In this document: one piece after another, positions 8,193 to 16,351 of the stretch | Layout: the number at the start of each line of letters is the position of its first letter | Position numbering within the stretch: the first letter of the stretch is position 1 | NCBI RefSeq assembly: GCF_006715785.1 | Contig: NZ_VFNX01000003.1 | Location: 1-64,000, forward strand | DNA length: 64,000 bases | Origin: Streptomyces puniciscabiei | GTDB taxonomy: Bacteria > Actinomycetota > Actinomycetes > Streptomycetales > Streptomycetaceae | Reading direction: 5' to 3' | Made by a program: the position numbers and the translations under genes | Notes under the pieces: generated by a model | Seen by the model: only the letters and a program-made list of their open reading frames with translations | Database searches by the model: none | Told to the model about the DNA's origin: nothing

Positions 8193-8224
8193 TTGACCTT
8201 GCCCCCAGGGGCAAGGTCTACGCT
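8193..8224 (+). promoter_or_regulatory. MerR-type operator-promoter with elongated spacer
   Basis: A -35 TTGACC (8193-8198) and -10-like TACGCT (8219-8224) are 20 bp apart. The spacer holds a perfect dyad, ACCTTGCCCC and GGGGCAAGGT, around a 2-bp centre. This is the hallmark of promoters twisted open by MerR-family activators. It drives the hydrolase-GNAT pair. Confidence 0.75.
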
Positions 8225-8280
8225 GCCATGGGCTGACGCTGGAACAGCTCGTATGCCGACCTGCCGATCATGGAGTCAGT

Positions 8281-9117
8281 GTGCCTGACCTGAACGCCAC
8301 AGCCCTGCGTGGCGCCACCCTCCACTACGACGATCTCGGGCCCTCGACCGGGCTGCCGGTCCTGCTGATCCACGGGCACCCCTTCGACCGCACCCTGTGG
8401 GCGCCCCAGGCCGAGGCGCTGATCGCAGCCGGATACCGGGTCATCACCCCTGACCTGCGCGGGTACGGCCGCAGCAGCGTCACCCCCGGCAAGGTCCTCC
8501 TCTCCGACTTCGCCGACGACCTCGCCGCGCTCCTCGACCACCTGGGCATCGGGCGAGCGGTGGTCGGCGGTGTGTCCATGGGCGGTCAGATCGCCATGGA
8601 GTTCCAGCGCCGTCACCCGCGGCGGGTGCACGCCCTCGTCCTGTCCGACACCTCCGCCCCCGCCGAAACCGATGAGGGCCGGGAGTTCCGCAACCGGCTG
8701 GCCGACCGGCTCCTCGCCGAGGGGATGGACGGCTACGCGGGCGAGGTGATCGACAAGATGCTCGCCCCGTACAACGTCACCGCGATGCCGGACGTCGCCG
8801 AGCGAGTCCTCGGCATGATGCGCGCCACCGACCCCCGCGGCGCGGCGGCGGCGCTGCGCGGGCGGGCCGAACGCCCCGACTACCGGGACACGTTGGCCGC
8901 CGTACGGGGACCGGTGCTGATCCTGGTCGGGGCGGACGACGTCTACACGCCGGTCGCGGACGCCGAGGCCATCCACCGTCTCGTCCCCCATGCCACCCTG
9001 GTCGTCATCGAGAAGGCGGGTCATCTGCCCGGCGCCGAGCAGCCCGGGGCCTTCAACTCCGCCCTGCTGGACTTCCTCGCCGCACAACTCGCCCAGCACA
9101 CCGGCACGGAGGGATGA
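8281..9117 (+). CDS. Alpha/beta hydrolase
   Basis: A 278-residue soluble hydrolase, close in pattern to 3-oxoadipate enol-lactonase and non-haem peroxidase-like members. The oxyanion HGHPF motif comes early (about residue 31). The nucleophile elbow is GGVSMGG (Ser about 99), the acid is in VGADDVYTP (about 221) and the histidine in KAGHLPG (about 249). GTG start at 8281, 57 bases after a MerR-type -10 element. It is followed after three bases by a GNAT gene, suggesting a small inducible detoxification operon. Confidence 0.87.
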   Translation: MPDLNATALRGATLHYDDLGPSTGLPVLLIHGHPFDRTLWAPQAEALIAAGYRVITPDLRGYGRSSVTPGKVLLSDFADDLAALLDHLGIGRAVVGGVSMGGQIAMEFQRRHPRRVHALVLSDTSAPAETDEGREFRNRLADRLLAEGMDGYAGEVIDKMLAPYNVTAMPDVAERVLGMMRATDPRGAAAALRGRAERPDYRDTLAAVRGPVLILVGADDVYTPVADAEAIHRLVPHATLVVIEKAGHLPGAEQPGAFNSALLDFLAAQLAQHTGTEG

Positions 9118-9120
9118 CCA

Positions 9121-9771
9121 GTGGGTTTCACGCTCGAGGGCCCGGTTCTCGAGGGGTCGCTGGTGCGCCTGGAGCCCCTGGACCAGCGCCATGCCGCGGA
9201 CCTGGCGGTGGCGGCCGAGGAGGACCGGGCTCCGTATGCGTTCACCTGGGTGCCGCGGGCGGCCGAGGTCGAGGGGTACATCGACATGCAGCTCGCTCGT
9301 GCCGCCGCCGGGAAGCTGGCTCCGTACGCGCAGGTGGAGACGTCGTCGGGGCGGGCCGTGGGTGCCACCGCCTACTGGGATCCGCGCCCCTGGCCAGGCG
9401 GTGACGGTCTCGGCGCGATCGAGGTCGGTTTCACCTGGCTGGCGGCCTCGGCCCAGGGCACGGGGCTGAACACCGAGGCCAAGTTCCTGCTGTTCCGGCA
9501 CGCCTTCGACAACTGGGGTGTCGCGCGCGTCGACTTGAAGACGGACGCGCGCAACGGCCGCTCACGGGCGGCGATCGAGAAAGTGGGGGCACGGTTCGAG
9601 GGAGTGCTGCGGAACTGGTCCCGGTCGTGGGCACCGGGTGAGGACGGCCTGCTCCGTGATTCCGCGATGTTCTCGATCACCGCGGAGGAGTGGCCCGGCT
9701 GCCGTACGAAGCTGGAACAGCGACTTGCCCGGATCCGGGCCGCCACCACGGCACCGGTGTCCCGACACTGA
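9121..9771 (+). CDS. GNAT-family N-acetyltransferase (RimJ/RimL type)
   Basis: A 216-residue acetyltransferase. It has the RimJ/RimL layout: early [15 protein letters not shown], a central strand IEVGFTWLA, the acetyl-CoA loop [12 protein letters not shown], and [18 protein letters not shown] near residue 155. The GTG start at 9121 follows the hydrolase stop by three bases, with GGAGGGA seven bases upstream. Being behind the same MerR-type promoter, it may acetylate the same xenobiotic or antibiotic the hydrolase acts on (inference). Confidence 0.87.
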   Translation: MGFTLEGPVLEGSLVRLEPLDQRHAADLAVAAEEDRAPYAFTWVPRAAEVEGYIDMQLARAAAGKLAPYAQVETSSGRAVGATAYWDPRPWPGGDGLGAIEVGFTWLAASAQGTGLNTEAKFLLFRHAFDNWGVARVDLKTDARNGRSRAAIEKVGARFEGVLRNWSRSWAPGEDGLLRDSAMFSITAEEWPGCRTKLEQRLARIRAATTAPVSRH

Positions 9772-9917
9772 CGGCATCACCTCGTCCTGAGGCGGGCTGC
9801 CCGCTGAACCGTCCCGCCGGAGCTCCACCGTCGCGGTGGCCCGTGGGTCACGGAGGCGGGATCCACGGGCCGGCACCCGGGCGGCGAGTTCGGCCTGGGG
9901 ATCGAACTCAAGTGACG

Positions 9918-10505
9918 TCAGGGGACGTTCCAGGCGGAGATGCACGGCTGCCCGTCCTCAGTCGCCAGGAAACCGAGCGTGCCCGGATGCGGATGGCCGA
10001 GCAGCCGGGCGGCGGACGCGTCGAGGCCGAGCCAGCGCACGGCGAGCACGCGCGCCAGATGGCCGTGGGCGACGACCGCGACATCGCCGTCGTCGAGCAG
10101 CGGCCGGATCCGGTCCAGCACCGCGTCCGTGCGCGCGGCCACCTGCGAAAGCTGCTCGCCGGGATGGTCGGCGTCACCGGGCACGACGCCGTCCCGCCAC
10201 AGCTCCCAGCCGGGCCTCACCTCCCGGATCTGTTCCGCGGTCAGGCCCTCGTAGCCGCCGTAGTCCCATTCCAGCAGGTCGGGATCCGGCTTGACTCCGG
10301 TCAGGCCCGCCAGCTCGGCGGTCCGCATGGCCCGGCCCAGCGGACTGCTGAGGACGGCGACCGGACGGCGTCGGGCCAGCCTGGCAGCGAGCGCCCTGGC
10401 CGCGGCCTCACCGGCGGCGGTCAGCGGCACGTCGGTACGCCCGGCGTGCCGGCCCGACAGGCTCCATTCGGTCTGGCCGTGCCTGATCACTGTCAACTCC
10501 CCCAT
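9918..10505 (-). CDS. Histidine phosphatase family protein (phosphoglycerate-mutase-like)
   Basis: A 195-residue phosphatase of the RHG family. The catalytic TVIRHGQTEW is at residues 5-14, the SSPLGRAMRT helix follows, and the second catalytic histidine is in VVAHGHLARVL (about residue 147). Start ATG 10505 has no ribosome site, but TACCGT lies seven bases upstream, so the message is probably leaderless. It could be a broad phosphatase; a specific substrate is not indicated by its neighbours. Confidence 0.9.
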   Translation of the reverse strand: MGELTVIRHGQTEWSLSGRHAGRTDVPLTAAGEAAARALAARLARRRPVAVLSSPLGRAMRTAELAGLTGVKPDPDLLEWDYGGYEGLTAEQIREVRPGWELWRDGVVPGDADHPGEQLSQVAARTDAVLDRIRPLLDDGDVAVVAHGHLARVLAVRWLGLDASAARLLGHPHPGTLGFLATEDGQPCISAWNVP

Positions 10506-10512
10506 GATCGGC

Positions 10513-10518
10513 ACGGTA
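10513..10518 (-). promoter_or_regulatory. -10 element for a leaderless start
   Basis: TACCGT on the minus strand, exactly seven bases before the ATG at 10505 of the histidine phosphatase. Confidence 0.45.
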
Positions 10519-10603
10519 GCGCATGATCGGGACCTGTCACCGGCAAAAGTTAGTGGAATATTGAACAAGTGCGTTCCGTTGTGGCCACCGAAGGAGGTCA
10601 CGA

Positions 10604-10963
10604 GTGGAGACGCAGGTGGAGACCACGTACTACGACCACGGCACCCCCGCCGAGCGCTGGGACCGAGCGCAGCGGTTCTTCGACGCCAAGGACTACGCGG
10701 GCGCGGCACGGGTGCTGACCGGGCTGGTCGAGGAGGTGCCGGAGCAGACCGGACCCCGGCTGCTGCTCGCCCGCGCCTACTACCACTCGGCCCAACTGAG
10801 CCGCGCCGAGGCGGAATTGAGGCGCATCGTCGAGCGTGACCCGGTGGAGCAGTACGCCCGGCTGATGCTGGGCCGCACCCTCCAGCGGCAGGCCCGGCAG
10901 GAGGAGGCGGAGCGGCACCTGCGGATCGCCTCGGCGCTCGCCGGGGGCTTCCCGCAGGAGTGA
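10604..10963 (+). CDS. Tetratricopeptide-repeat protein
   Basis: A 119-residue all-helical protein with about two and a half TPR units: ERWDRAQRFFDAKDYAGAAR, then LLLARAYYHSAQLSRAEAEL, then LMLGRTLQRQARQEEAERHL. It is likely a cytoplasmic protein-interaction module. GTG start at 10604 behind GAAGGAGG. It is divergent from the phosphatase gene and followed by a strong hairpin, so it is probably monocistronic. Partner unknown. Confidence 0.85.
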   Translation: METQVETTYYDHGTPAERWDRAQRFFDAKDYAGAARVLTGLVEEVPEQTGPRLLLARAYYHSAQLSRAEAELRRIVERDPVEQYARLMLGRTLQRQARQEEAERHLRIASALAGGFPQE

Positions 10964-10972
10964 GCCACGGGG

Positions 10973-11009
10973 CGAGGGCCCGGTTCCCGGCAGGGGGGCC
11001 GGGCCCTCG
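10973..11009. terminator. Stem-loop terminator after the TPR gene
   Basis: CGAGGGCCCGG (10973-10983) and CCGGGCCCTCG (10999-11009) are perfect 11-bp arms around a 15-base loop, ten bases after the stop codon. Confidence 0.75.
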
Positions 11010-11016
11010 GCATGTC

Positions 11017-11402
11017 TCATGCGGACGGCCGTACCGTGCGGTGGACCACGCGGTGCACGAAGAAGCAGGTGATCCGCCAGTCGGGCGGGACAGGGGCGGC
11101 CGCCTCGCAGGCGCGGCGGTGTTCGATCCGGGCCAGCTCGGCGGTCGGGCGAACCGGCACCAGCCGACGCAGTGGGGGCCGTCGTCCACAAGGGCCGCGT
11201 GTGTCCTGCCCTCGCGGACCCGCGCCTCCTTGTCCGTCCGGTTCTGCTCGGGCGTCCTGGTGCGGCCCACGCCCTCCGCGTGGAACGCCCTGCACCATCA
11301 GCCGCCCCGGGCCCCGTCGTGCTCCGCCACCAGCCGGGCGAAGCCGGGCCAGGTGTCCGGGATCAGGGACCGTACGGAGAACGACGTCTTCCTCTCCTCG
11401 AT
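11017..11402 (-). pseudogene. Decayed GNAT acetyltransferase
   Basis: Three-frame reading on the minus strand recovers pieces of one GNAT protein. SFSVRSLIPDTWPGFARLV comes first, then an in-frame TGA where related proteins have Cys in GGCWC. It continues through RTPEQNRTDKEARVREGRTH and DGPHCVGWCRF, then a one-base frameshift to TAELARIEHRRACE and PPDWRITCFFV. The sequence stops at the core strand, losing the acetyl-CoA-binding half. With a stop, a shift and a C-terminal truncation it cannot make an enzyme. The intact family is recalled from Streptomyces proteins. Confidence 0.7.
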
Positions 11403-11846
11403 GTCGGAGCGTCGAGCAGGGCGCGCGGCACCCGTTCGTCGTCGGGCGGCAGGGCGGTGACGAAGCCGGCGAGAACCGCCTCACGGTCCCGCCCGCCGTC
11501 CAGCAGGCGGCGCAATGCGCAGGGTGGCGAGGCGGCCCACGTCGGCGGTCGGCGTCCACGGGAAGGAGCGGCCCCGGCGTGCACGGGCGACGACCTCCTT
11601 GGCCGGCAGCCGGGTCAGGACGGTGACGACGGTAGTGGGGGCGAGCTCCCCGCCGAGGCGCTGCGGCACCCAGGCCGCGGTGACCGGGCCGTCCGCCTAG
11701 TGCAGCGCGCCGAGGACCCGGCCCTCCAGCTCGCCCTGGCCGCGCCGTCGGGCGCGGCCGCCCTCCCGCGGCGCGTCCCGTTCTCCCTCTCGTGCAGCTC
11801 TGTTCGTCTCCTGGGCGCCGGAGCCGGCGCCGGCCTGTGGGAACAC
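11403..11846 (-). pseudogene. Decayed BlaI/MecI-family repressor
   Basis: A GTG at 11846 opens a frame reading QETNRAAREGERD and GELEGRVLGALH, then an in-frame TAG (11697-11699). It resumes as ADGPVTAAWVPQRLGGELAP and TTVVTVLTRL, the BlaI recognition helix, to about 11515. A one-base shift is then needed to continue as LRRLLDGGRDREAVLAGFV and TALPPDDERV. One stop plus one frameshift make it a pseudogene. It lies immediately upstream of the decayed GNAT on the same strand, so both probably died as one unit. Confidence 0.7.
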
Positions 11847-11912
11847 TCTGCTTCACGGCGTCATGGCCAGGATGCGCCCGTCGGCGGCCGGGCGGCATGG
11901 CATGCTGACGCG

Positions 11913-12557
11913 ATGGCCCCTCTCCGTGATCACGCACCGCTCGCCGAGCGGGTCGAGGAACTCCTCGCCGCCGGCGGCCCCTTGCCCATCGTCGCCGCCG
12001 GGCAGCCGGTGCTGCGGCGCGGTACCGAGCCGTACGACGGTCAGCTCGGTCCCGCCCTGCTGGCCCGCTTCGTCGAGGCCCTGCGCGTCACCATGCACGC
12101 CGCGCCCGGGGTGGGCCTCGCCGCCCCACAGGTCGGCGTGGCGCTCAGGATCGCGGTCATCGAGGATCCGGCGCCGGTGCCCGAGGAGGTCGCCGTGGCC
12201 CGGGGCCGGGTGCCGCAGCCGTTCCGGGTCCTGGTCAACCCGGTGTACGAGCCGGCCGGCACCGCTCGTGCCGCGTTCTACGAGGGCTGCCTGAGCGTGC
12301 CGGGCTGGCAGGCGGTGGTGGCCCGGCACGCCGAGGTGCGGCTGCGCGCCGAGGACGAGCAGGGGCGCGCGGTGGACGAGGTGTGCACCGGGTGGCCCGC
12401 CCGGATCGTCCAGCACGAGACGGACCACCTGGACGGCACCCTCTATCTGGACCGCGCCGAACTGCGCTCGCTGTCCACGAACGAGGCGGTCGCCGCCCTG
12501 TGGAACCGGCCGACACCGGAGGCGGCGGCGGAGGCGCTCGGCTTCGAACTGCCGTAA
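11913..12557 (+). CDS. def: Peptide deformylase
   Basis: A 214-residue metalloprotease that removes the N-formyl group from nascent proteins. All three motifs are intact: GVGLAAPQ (about residue 69), EGCLSVP with the metal-binding Cys (about 127), and QHETDHLDG with two metal-binding His and the catalytic Glu (about 168). ATG 11913 was chosen because it begins the family-like N-terminus; the frame is open much further upstream through the pseudogene region, which is not protein-like. Length is usual for Streptomyces deformylases, several of which occur per genome. Confidence 0.93.
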   Translation: MAPLRDHAPLAERVEELLAAGGPLPIVAAGQPVLRRGTEPYDGQLGPALLARFVEALRVTMHAAPGVGLAAPQVGVALRIAVIEDPAPVPEEVAVARGRVPQPFRVLVNPVYEPAGTARAAFYEGCLSVPGWQAVVARHAEVRLRAEDEQGRAVDEVCTGWPARIVQHETDHLDGTLYLDRAELRSLSTNEAVAALWNRPTPEAAAEALGFELP

Positions 12558-12591
12558 CGTCCTTCCACCGTCAACTTCCTTCCGCCGTCGG

Positions 12592-14031
12592 TCATTTGTC
12601 GCGGTAGACCTCCAGCAGCCGCAGCCACACCTCGCTCAGCGTCGGGTACGACGGGACGGCGTGCCACAGGCGGCCGACCGGGACGCGGCCGGCGACGGCG
12701 ACGGTCGCCGAGTGGATGAGCTCGCCGACGCCGGGGCCGACGAAGGTGACGCCGCGCAGGATCTCGTCCTCGAGGTCGACCACCATGCGGGCGCGGCCCT
12801 TGTAGCCGTCGCCGTACAGGCCCGCGCCCGCGACGGCGGAGAACTCGACGTCGACGGCGCGGACGCGGTGGCCGGCCTGTTCGGCCTCGGCGAGGGAGAG
12901 GCCGACCGCGGCGGCCTCGGGGTCGGTGAACACCACCTGGGGTACGGCGTGGTGGTCGGCGGTGGCCACGTGCGCGCCCCAGGACTCGGCCAGCAGCGGG
13001 TCGCCGGCCGCGCGGGCGGCGATGGCGGCGCCCGCGATGCGGGCCTGGTACTTGCCCTGGTGAGTGAGGAGGGCCCGGTGGTTGACGTCACCGACCGCGT
13101 ACAGCCAGTCGGTGCCGGTGACCCGGAGGGTGTCGTCGACGTCCAGCCAGGATCCGGGTTCCAGGCCGACGGTGTCGAGGCCGATGTCGTCGGTGTGCGG
13201 GACGCGGCCGGTGGCGAAGAGGATCTCGTCGGCCTCGACCCGGTCGCCGGCGGCGGTGACGGCCACGACCGTGCCGTTCTCGCGGGTGACGGACTCCACG
13301 GAGGTGCCGGTGCGGACGTCGGCGCCCGCCTGGGTGAGCGCCTCGGCGACCAGTTCCCCGGCGAACGGCTCCATCCGGTTCAGCAGGCCCTTGCCGCGCA
13401 CCAGCAGGGTGACCCGGGAGCCGAGGGCCTGCCAGGCGGTGGCCATCTCGGTGGCGACGACACCGCCGCCGACGACGATCAGCCGGCCGGGGGCGGCCTC
13501 GGCGCTGGTGGCCTCGCGGCTGGTCCAGGGCTTCACTTCGGCGAGGCCGGGCAGGTCGGGCAGCTGGGCACGGGTGCCGGTGGCGACGGCGACGGCGTGC
13601 CGGGCGGTGAGAGTGGTGACAGTGCCGTCGGGGGCGGTCACGGTGACCGTGCGTGGGCCGGCGAGACGCCCGTGGCCGCGGTACAGATCGGCGCCGATGC
13701 CGTCCAGCCAGCCGACCTGGCCGTCGTCCTTCCAGTGGGAGGTGTACTCGTCCCGGCGGGCGAGGACGGCCGGGGTGTCGAGCGGGCCCTGGACCGCCCG
13801 GTCGAGGCCGGGCAGCCGGCGGGCGTCCGCCTGGGCGATGACCGGCCGCAGCAGGGCCTTGCTGGGCATGCACGCCCAGTACGAGCACTCGCCGCCGACC
13901 AGTTCGCTCTCCACGACCGCGGTGGTGAGACCTGCCGCGCGGGTGCGGTCGGCGACGTTCTCCCCCACGGGACCCGCCCCGAGCACCACGACGTCGTACG
14001 CGATGGATTCCGTTTCCCTCGTTTCCGTCAT
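12592..14031 (-). CDS. FAD/NAD(P)-dependent pyridine nucleotide-disulfide oxidoreductase
   Basis: A 479-residue flavoprotein of the lipoamide dehydrogenase/mercuric reductase family. The FAD-binding VVVLGAGPVGENVADR is at the N-terminus. The redox disulfide is in GGECSYWACMPSKALL (Cys-X4-Cys), the second nucleotide site is IVVGGGVVATEMA, and the second FAD site is YAVGDVN. The C-terminal interface domain carries HSATVAVAGRVPV. The dimer-active His-Glu pair of lipoamide dehydrogenase is absent, so it is not LpdA. It is divergent from a thioredoxin gene, consistent with a thiol-redox role. Confidence 0.88.
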   Translation of the reverse strand: MTETRETESIAYDVVVLGAGPVGENVADRTRAAGLTTAVVESELVGGECSYWACMPSKALLRPVIAQADARRLPGLDRAVQGPLDTPAVLARRDEYTSHWKDDGQVGWLDGIGADLYRGHGRLAGPRTVTVTAPDGTVTTLTARHAVAVATGTRAQLPDLPGLAEVKPWTSREATSAEAAPGRLIVVGGGVVATEMATAWQALGSRVTLLVRGKGLLNRMEPFAGELVAEALTQAGADVRTGTSVESVTRENGTVVAVTAAGDRVEADEILFATGRVPHTDDIGLDTVGLEPGSWLDVDDTLRVTGTDWLYAVGDVNHRALLTHQGKYQARIAGAAIAARAAGDPLLAESWGAHVATADHHAVPQVVFTDPEAAAVGLSLAEAEQAGHRVRAVDVEFSAVAGAGLYGDGYKGRARMVVDLEDEILRGVTFVGPGVGELIHSATVAVAGRVPVGRLWHAVPSYPTLSEVWLRLLEVYRDK

Positions 14032-14102
14032 GAGGTCAGTCTGGTGGGTGGTGTGCGCGACGGCCACATGGGTACGCGCGCCGAACACAGACGTGCGCGT
14101 GT

Positions 14103-14128
14103 GGAATAGGCGGTCCGGCGGCCGTGTT
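14103..14128 (+). promoter_or_regulatory. Sigma-R-type promoter upstream of thioredoxin
   Basis: GGAAT (14103-14107) and GTT (14126-14128) are 18 bases apart, matching the GGAAY-N18/19-GTT pattern of the thiol-oxidative-stress sigma factor SigR. Thioredoxin genes are known SigR targets in S. coelicolor. Confidence 0.6.
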
Positions 14129-14172
14129 TCCGCCGTCGGCACACCCCCACCCCAGGAAGAGGGACTCACGCC

Positions 14173-14556
14173 ATGAGCAGCACCGTGGAGCTGACCAAGG
14201 ACAACTTCGACCAGACGGTCACCGACAACGACTTCGTGCTGATCGACTTCTGGGCCGCCTGGTGCGGGCCGTGCCGCCAGTTCGCACCCGTGTACGAGAA
14301 GGCCGCCGTGGACAACCCGGACCTGGTGTTCGCCAAGGTGGACACCGAGGCCCAGCCGGAGCTGGCCCAGGCCTTCGGCATCCAGTCGATCCCGACGCTG
14401 ATGATCGTCCGCGACAAGGTCGCCGTCTACGCCCAGCCGGGCGCCCTGCCCGAGCCCGCCCTGGCGGACCTCATCGGTCAGGCCCGGAAGCTGGACATGG
14501 ACGAGGTCCGCAAGAGCATCGCGGCCCAGGAGGCCCAGGGCGGCGCGGGCCAGTAG
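14173..14556 (+). CDS. Thioredoxin
   Basis: A 127-residue cytoplasmic thiol-disulfide oxidoreductase. The catalytic WCGPC sits at about residues 36-40 within FWAAWCGPCRQFAPVYEKAA, and the cis-proline loop is QSIPTLMIV. It has a 15-20 residue C-terminal tail beyond the usual thioredoxin fold. ATG start at 14173. The sigma-R-like promoter 45 bases upstream suggests induction by disulfide stress. The divergent oxidoreductase could be a partner (inference). Gene symbol left open because Streptomyces has several trx genes. Confidence 0.93.
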   Translation: MSSTVELTKDNFDQTVTDNDFVLIDFWAAWCGPCRQFAPVYEKAAVDNPDLVFAKVDTEAQPELAQAFGIQSIPTLMIVRDKVAVYAQPGALPEPALADLIGQARKLDMDEVRKSIAAQEAQGGAGQ

Positions 14557-14571
14557 TCCCGGGAAGGGCCG

Positions 14572-14746
14572 AGGTCCTGTCGTCAAACTCCCGTCGTCGC
14601 CCGGAGGGCGGCCCTGCGGCGTCAGGTGCGTGCTCTCGGCGTGCCGGGCGCTGACCCTCGTACTGGATGTACTTGGGTCTGCGCCCGGTGCGGCGAGAGT
14701 GCGTGCATGGCGTCGCGGGGCAGACGGGAGTTTGACGACAGGGCCT
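14572..14746. mobile_element. MITE-like palindromic element
   Basis: Two terminal inverted repeats of 24 bp match at 23 positions; the left one begins AGGTCCTGTCGTCAAACT (14572) and the right one ends at 14746. The interior is itself largely self-complementary around a centre near 14662, so almost the whole 175-bp element can fold into one hairpin. It has no transposase. This is the form of a miniature inverted-repeat element mobilised in trans. No target duplication is evident. Its right edge supplies the stop codon of the aldehyde dehydrogenase gene. Confidence 0.75.
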
Positions 14747-16181
14747 AGAACGGGTACGGCGCCACGTCGCCGCGTACGGTCGTCCAGCGCAGCGCGGTGA
14801 AGGCGTCCAGGTTGGCCTCACCGCCGAAGCGGGCGCCCGTCCCGGACGCGGCGACGCCGCCGAACGGGGCCACCGCCTCGTCGTTCACGGTCTGGTCGTT
14901 GACGTGCACGATGCCGGTCGGAATCCGCTCGGCCAGGTCCAGGGCGCGGGCGGTGTCCCGGGTGACGATGCCGAGGGAGAGGCCGTACGGGCTGTCCGCG
15001 GCGAGTGCCGCCGCCTCGTCGGCACTGGTGAAGGAGCGGACCGGCGCGACCGGGCCGAAGACCTCCTCGGTGTAGGCCGGGGTGTCGTCGGCCGCGTCGG
15101 CCAGCACGGTCGGCCGGTAGAAGAGCTGTTCGTGGGTGCCGCCCGCGGCGAGTTTCGCGCCGCGGGCGGTGCTGGTGCGCACCAGGCCGTCGATCTTGGC
15201 GAGCTGTCCCGCGTCGATGACCGGCCCGAGGTGCACCTGCTCGCGGTGGGGGTCGCCGACCGTCAGCGAGTCGGCCTTGGCGGCGAGCCGTTCGACGTAC
15301 TCGTCGTAGAGCGAGGCGTGCACGAGATGGCGGCCGGTCGTCATGCAGATCTGGCCCTGGTGGAAGAACGAGCCCCAGGCCGCCGTGGAGATCACGGCGT
15401 CGAGGTCGGCGTCGTCGAGCACGATCAGGGCCGAGTTGCCGCCGAGTTCGAGGTGGGCCCGCTTCAGATGACGGCCGGCCGCCTCGCCGACGGCGCGGCC
15501 CGCCGCGGTGGAGCCGGTGAAGGAGATGACGGGGACGAGCGGGTCCTCCACCAGCGCCCGGCCCGTCTCCGCGCCACCGGGCAGCACGTGCAGCAGGTCC
15601 TCGGGCAGGCCGGCTCGCGCGAAGACGGCGGCGAGGGCGAGGCCGCCGCAGACGGCGGTGCGCGGATCCGGCTTGAGGACCACGGCGTTGCCGAGCGCGA
15701 GGGCCGGCGCGACGGAGCGGATGGACAGGATCAGCGGCGCGTTGAACGGGGAGATCACGCCCACCACCCCGACCGGGACCCGGCGGGTGTACGACAGCCG
15801 GGGGGCCTCGCTGGGCAGCACCTGCCCGGTCGGACGGGAGGCGAGGGCGGCGGCCTCGTAGCACTCCTGGGCGGCCACATGCAGCTCGAAGTCCGCCTTG
15901 CCCGGGATGGAGCCGGACTCGCGCACCAGCCAGTCGCGCAGTTCCTCGGCATGCTCGGTGAACAGGTCGCCCGCTCTGCGCAGCACCTGGGCGCGCTGGA
16001 CGTGCGGTGCGCTGGCCCAGTCGCCCTGGGCGGCACGTGCGGCGCGTGCGGCGTCACCCACGTCCCCGGGCGCGGCGAGGGTGACGGTGCCGAGCGCGTC
16101 ACCGGTGGCGGGCTCGGTGACGGTGTGGGCGGGTCCGGCAGGACGGCGGTCCTGCCAGGTCTTCGGGTCGAGCAGCGGCAT
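14745..16181 (-). CDS. Aldehyde dehydrogenase, benzaldehyde/vanillin dehydrogenase type
   Basis: A 478-residue NAD(P)-dependent aldehyde dehydrogenase. The nucleotide-binding FTGSTAAGRAVGEAAG is near residue 220, the general base Glu in LELGGNSALIVLDD near 245, and the nucleophilic Cys in GQICMTTGRHL near 279. The overall pattern, including FHQGQICMTTGR, is that of aromatic aldehyde dehydrogenases. The stop codon TAG is formed at the edge of the MITE-like element, but the ending PYPF looks natural. The neighbouring LacI gene upstream on the same strand may regulate it. Confidence 0.9.
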   Translation of the reverse strand: MPLLDPKTWQDRRPAGPAHTVTEPATGDALGTVTLAAPGDVGDAARAARAAQGDWASAPHVQRAQVLRRAGDLFTEHAEELRDWLVRESGSIPGKADFELHVAAQECYEAAALASRPTGQVLPSEAPRLSYTRRVPVGVVGVISPFNAPLILSIRSVAPALALGNAVVLKPDPRTAVCGGLALAAVFARAGLPEDLLHVLPGGAETGRALVEDPLVPVISFTGSTAAGRAVGEAAGRHLKRAHLELGGNSALIVLDDADLDAVISTAAWGSFFHQGQICMTTGRHLVHASLYDEYVERLAAKADSLTVGDPHREQVHLGPVIDAGQLAKIDGLVRTSTARGAKLAAGGTHEQLFYRPTVLADAADDTPAYTEEVFGPVAPVRSFTSADEAAALAADSPYGLSLGIVTRDTARALDLAERIPTGIVHVNDQTVNDEAVAPFGGVAASGTGARFGGEANLDAFTALRWTTVRGDVAPYPF

Positions 16182-16351
16182 ACGGCTCTCCGATCGATCG
16201 CCGGGCGGTGAGGAACTCCCCCTGACACTAATTGGTTGAGCGCGAAACTACATCGTGGTGACGCCGCTCCGGAACCCCGTCACCACCAGGAGGTGTACCC
16301 CGCCGGCGTCACCTGCGCCACCTGCGCTCCGGCCCGCGCGGATGCCCGCCG

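Noticed and set aside
11172..12557. Peptide deformylase with a 247-residue N-terminal extension
   Set aside because: The extension lies over the decayed BlaI/GNAT region in the opposite sense and is not protein-like; ATG 11913 gives the normal family length.
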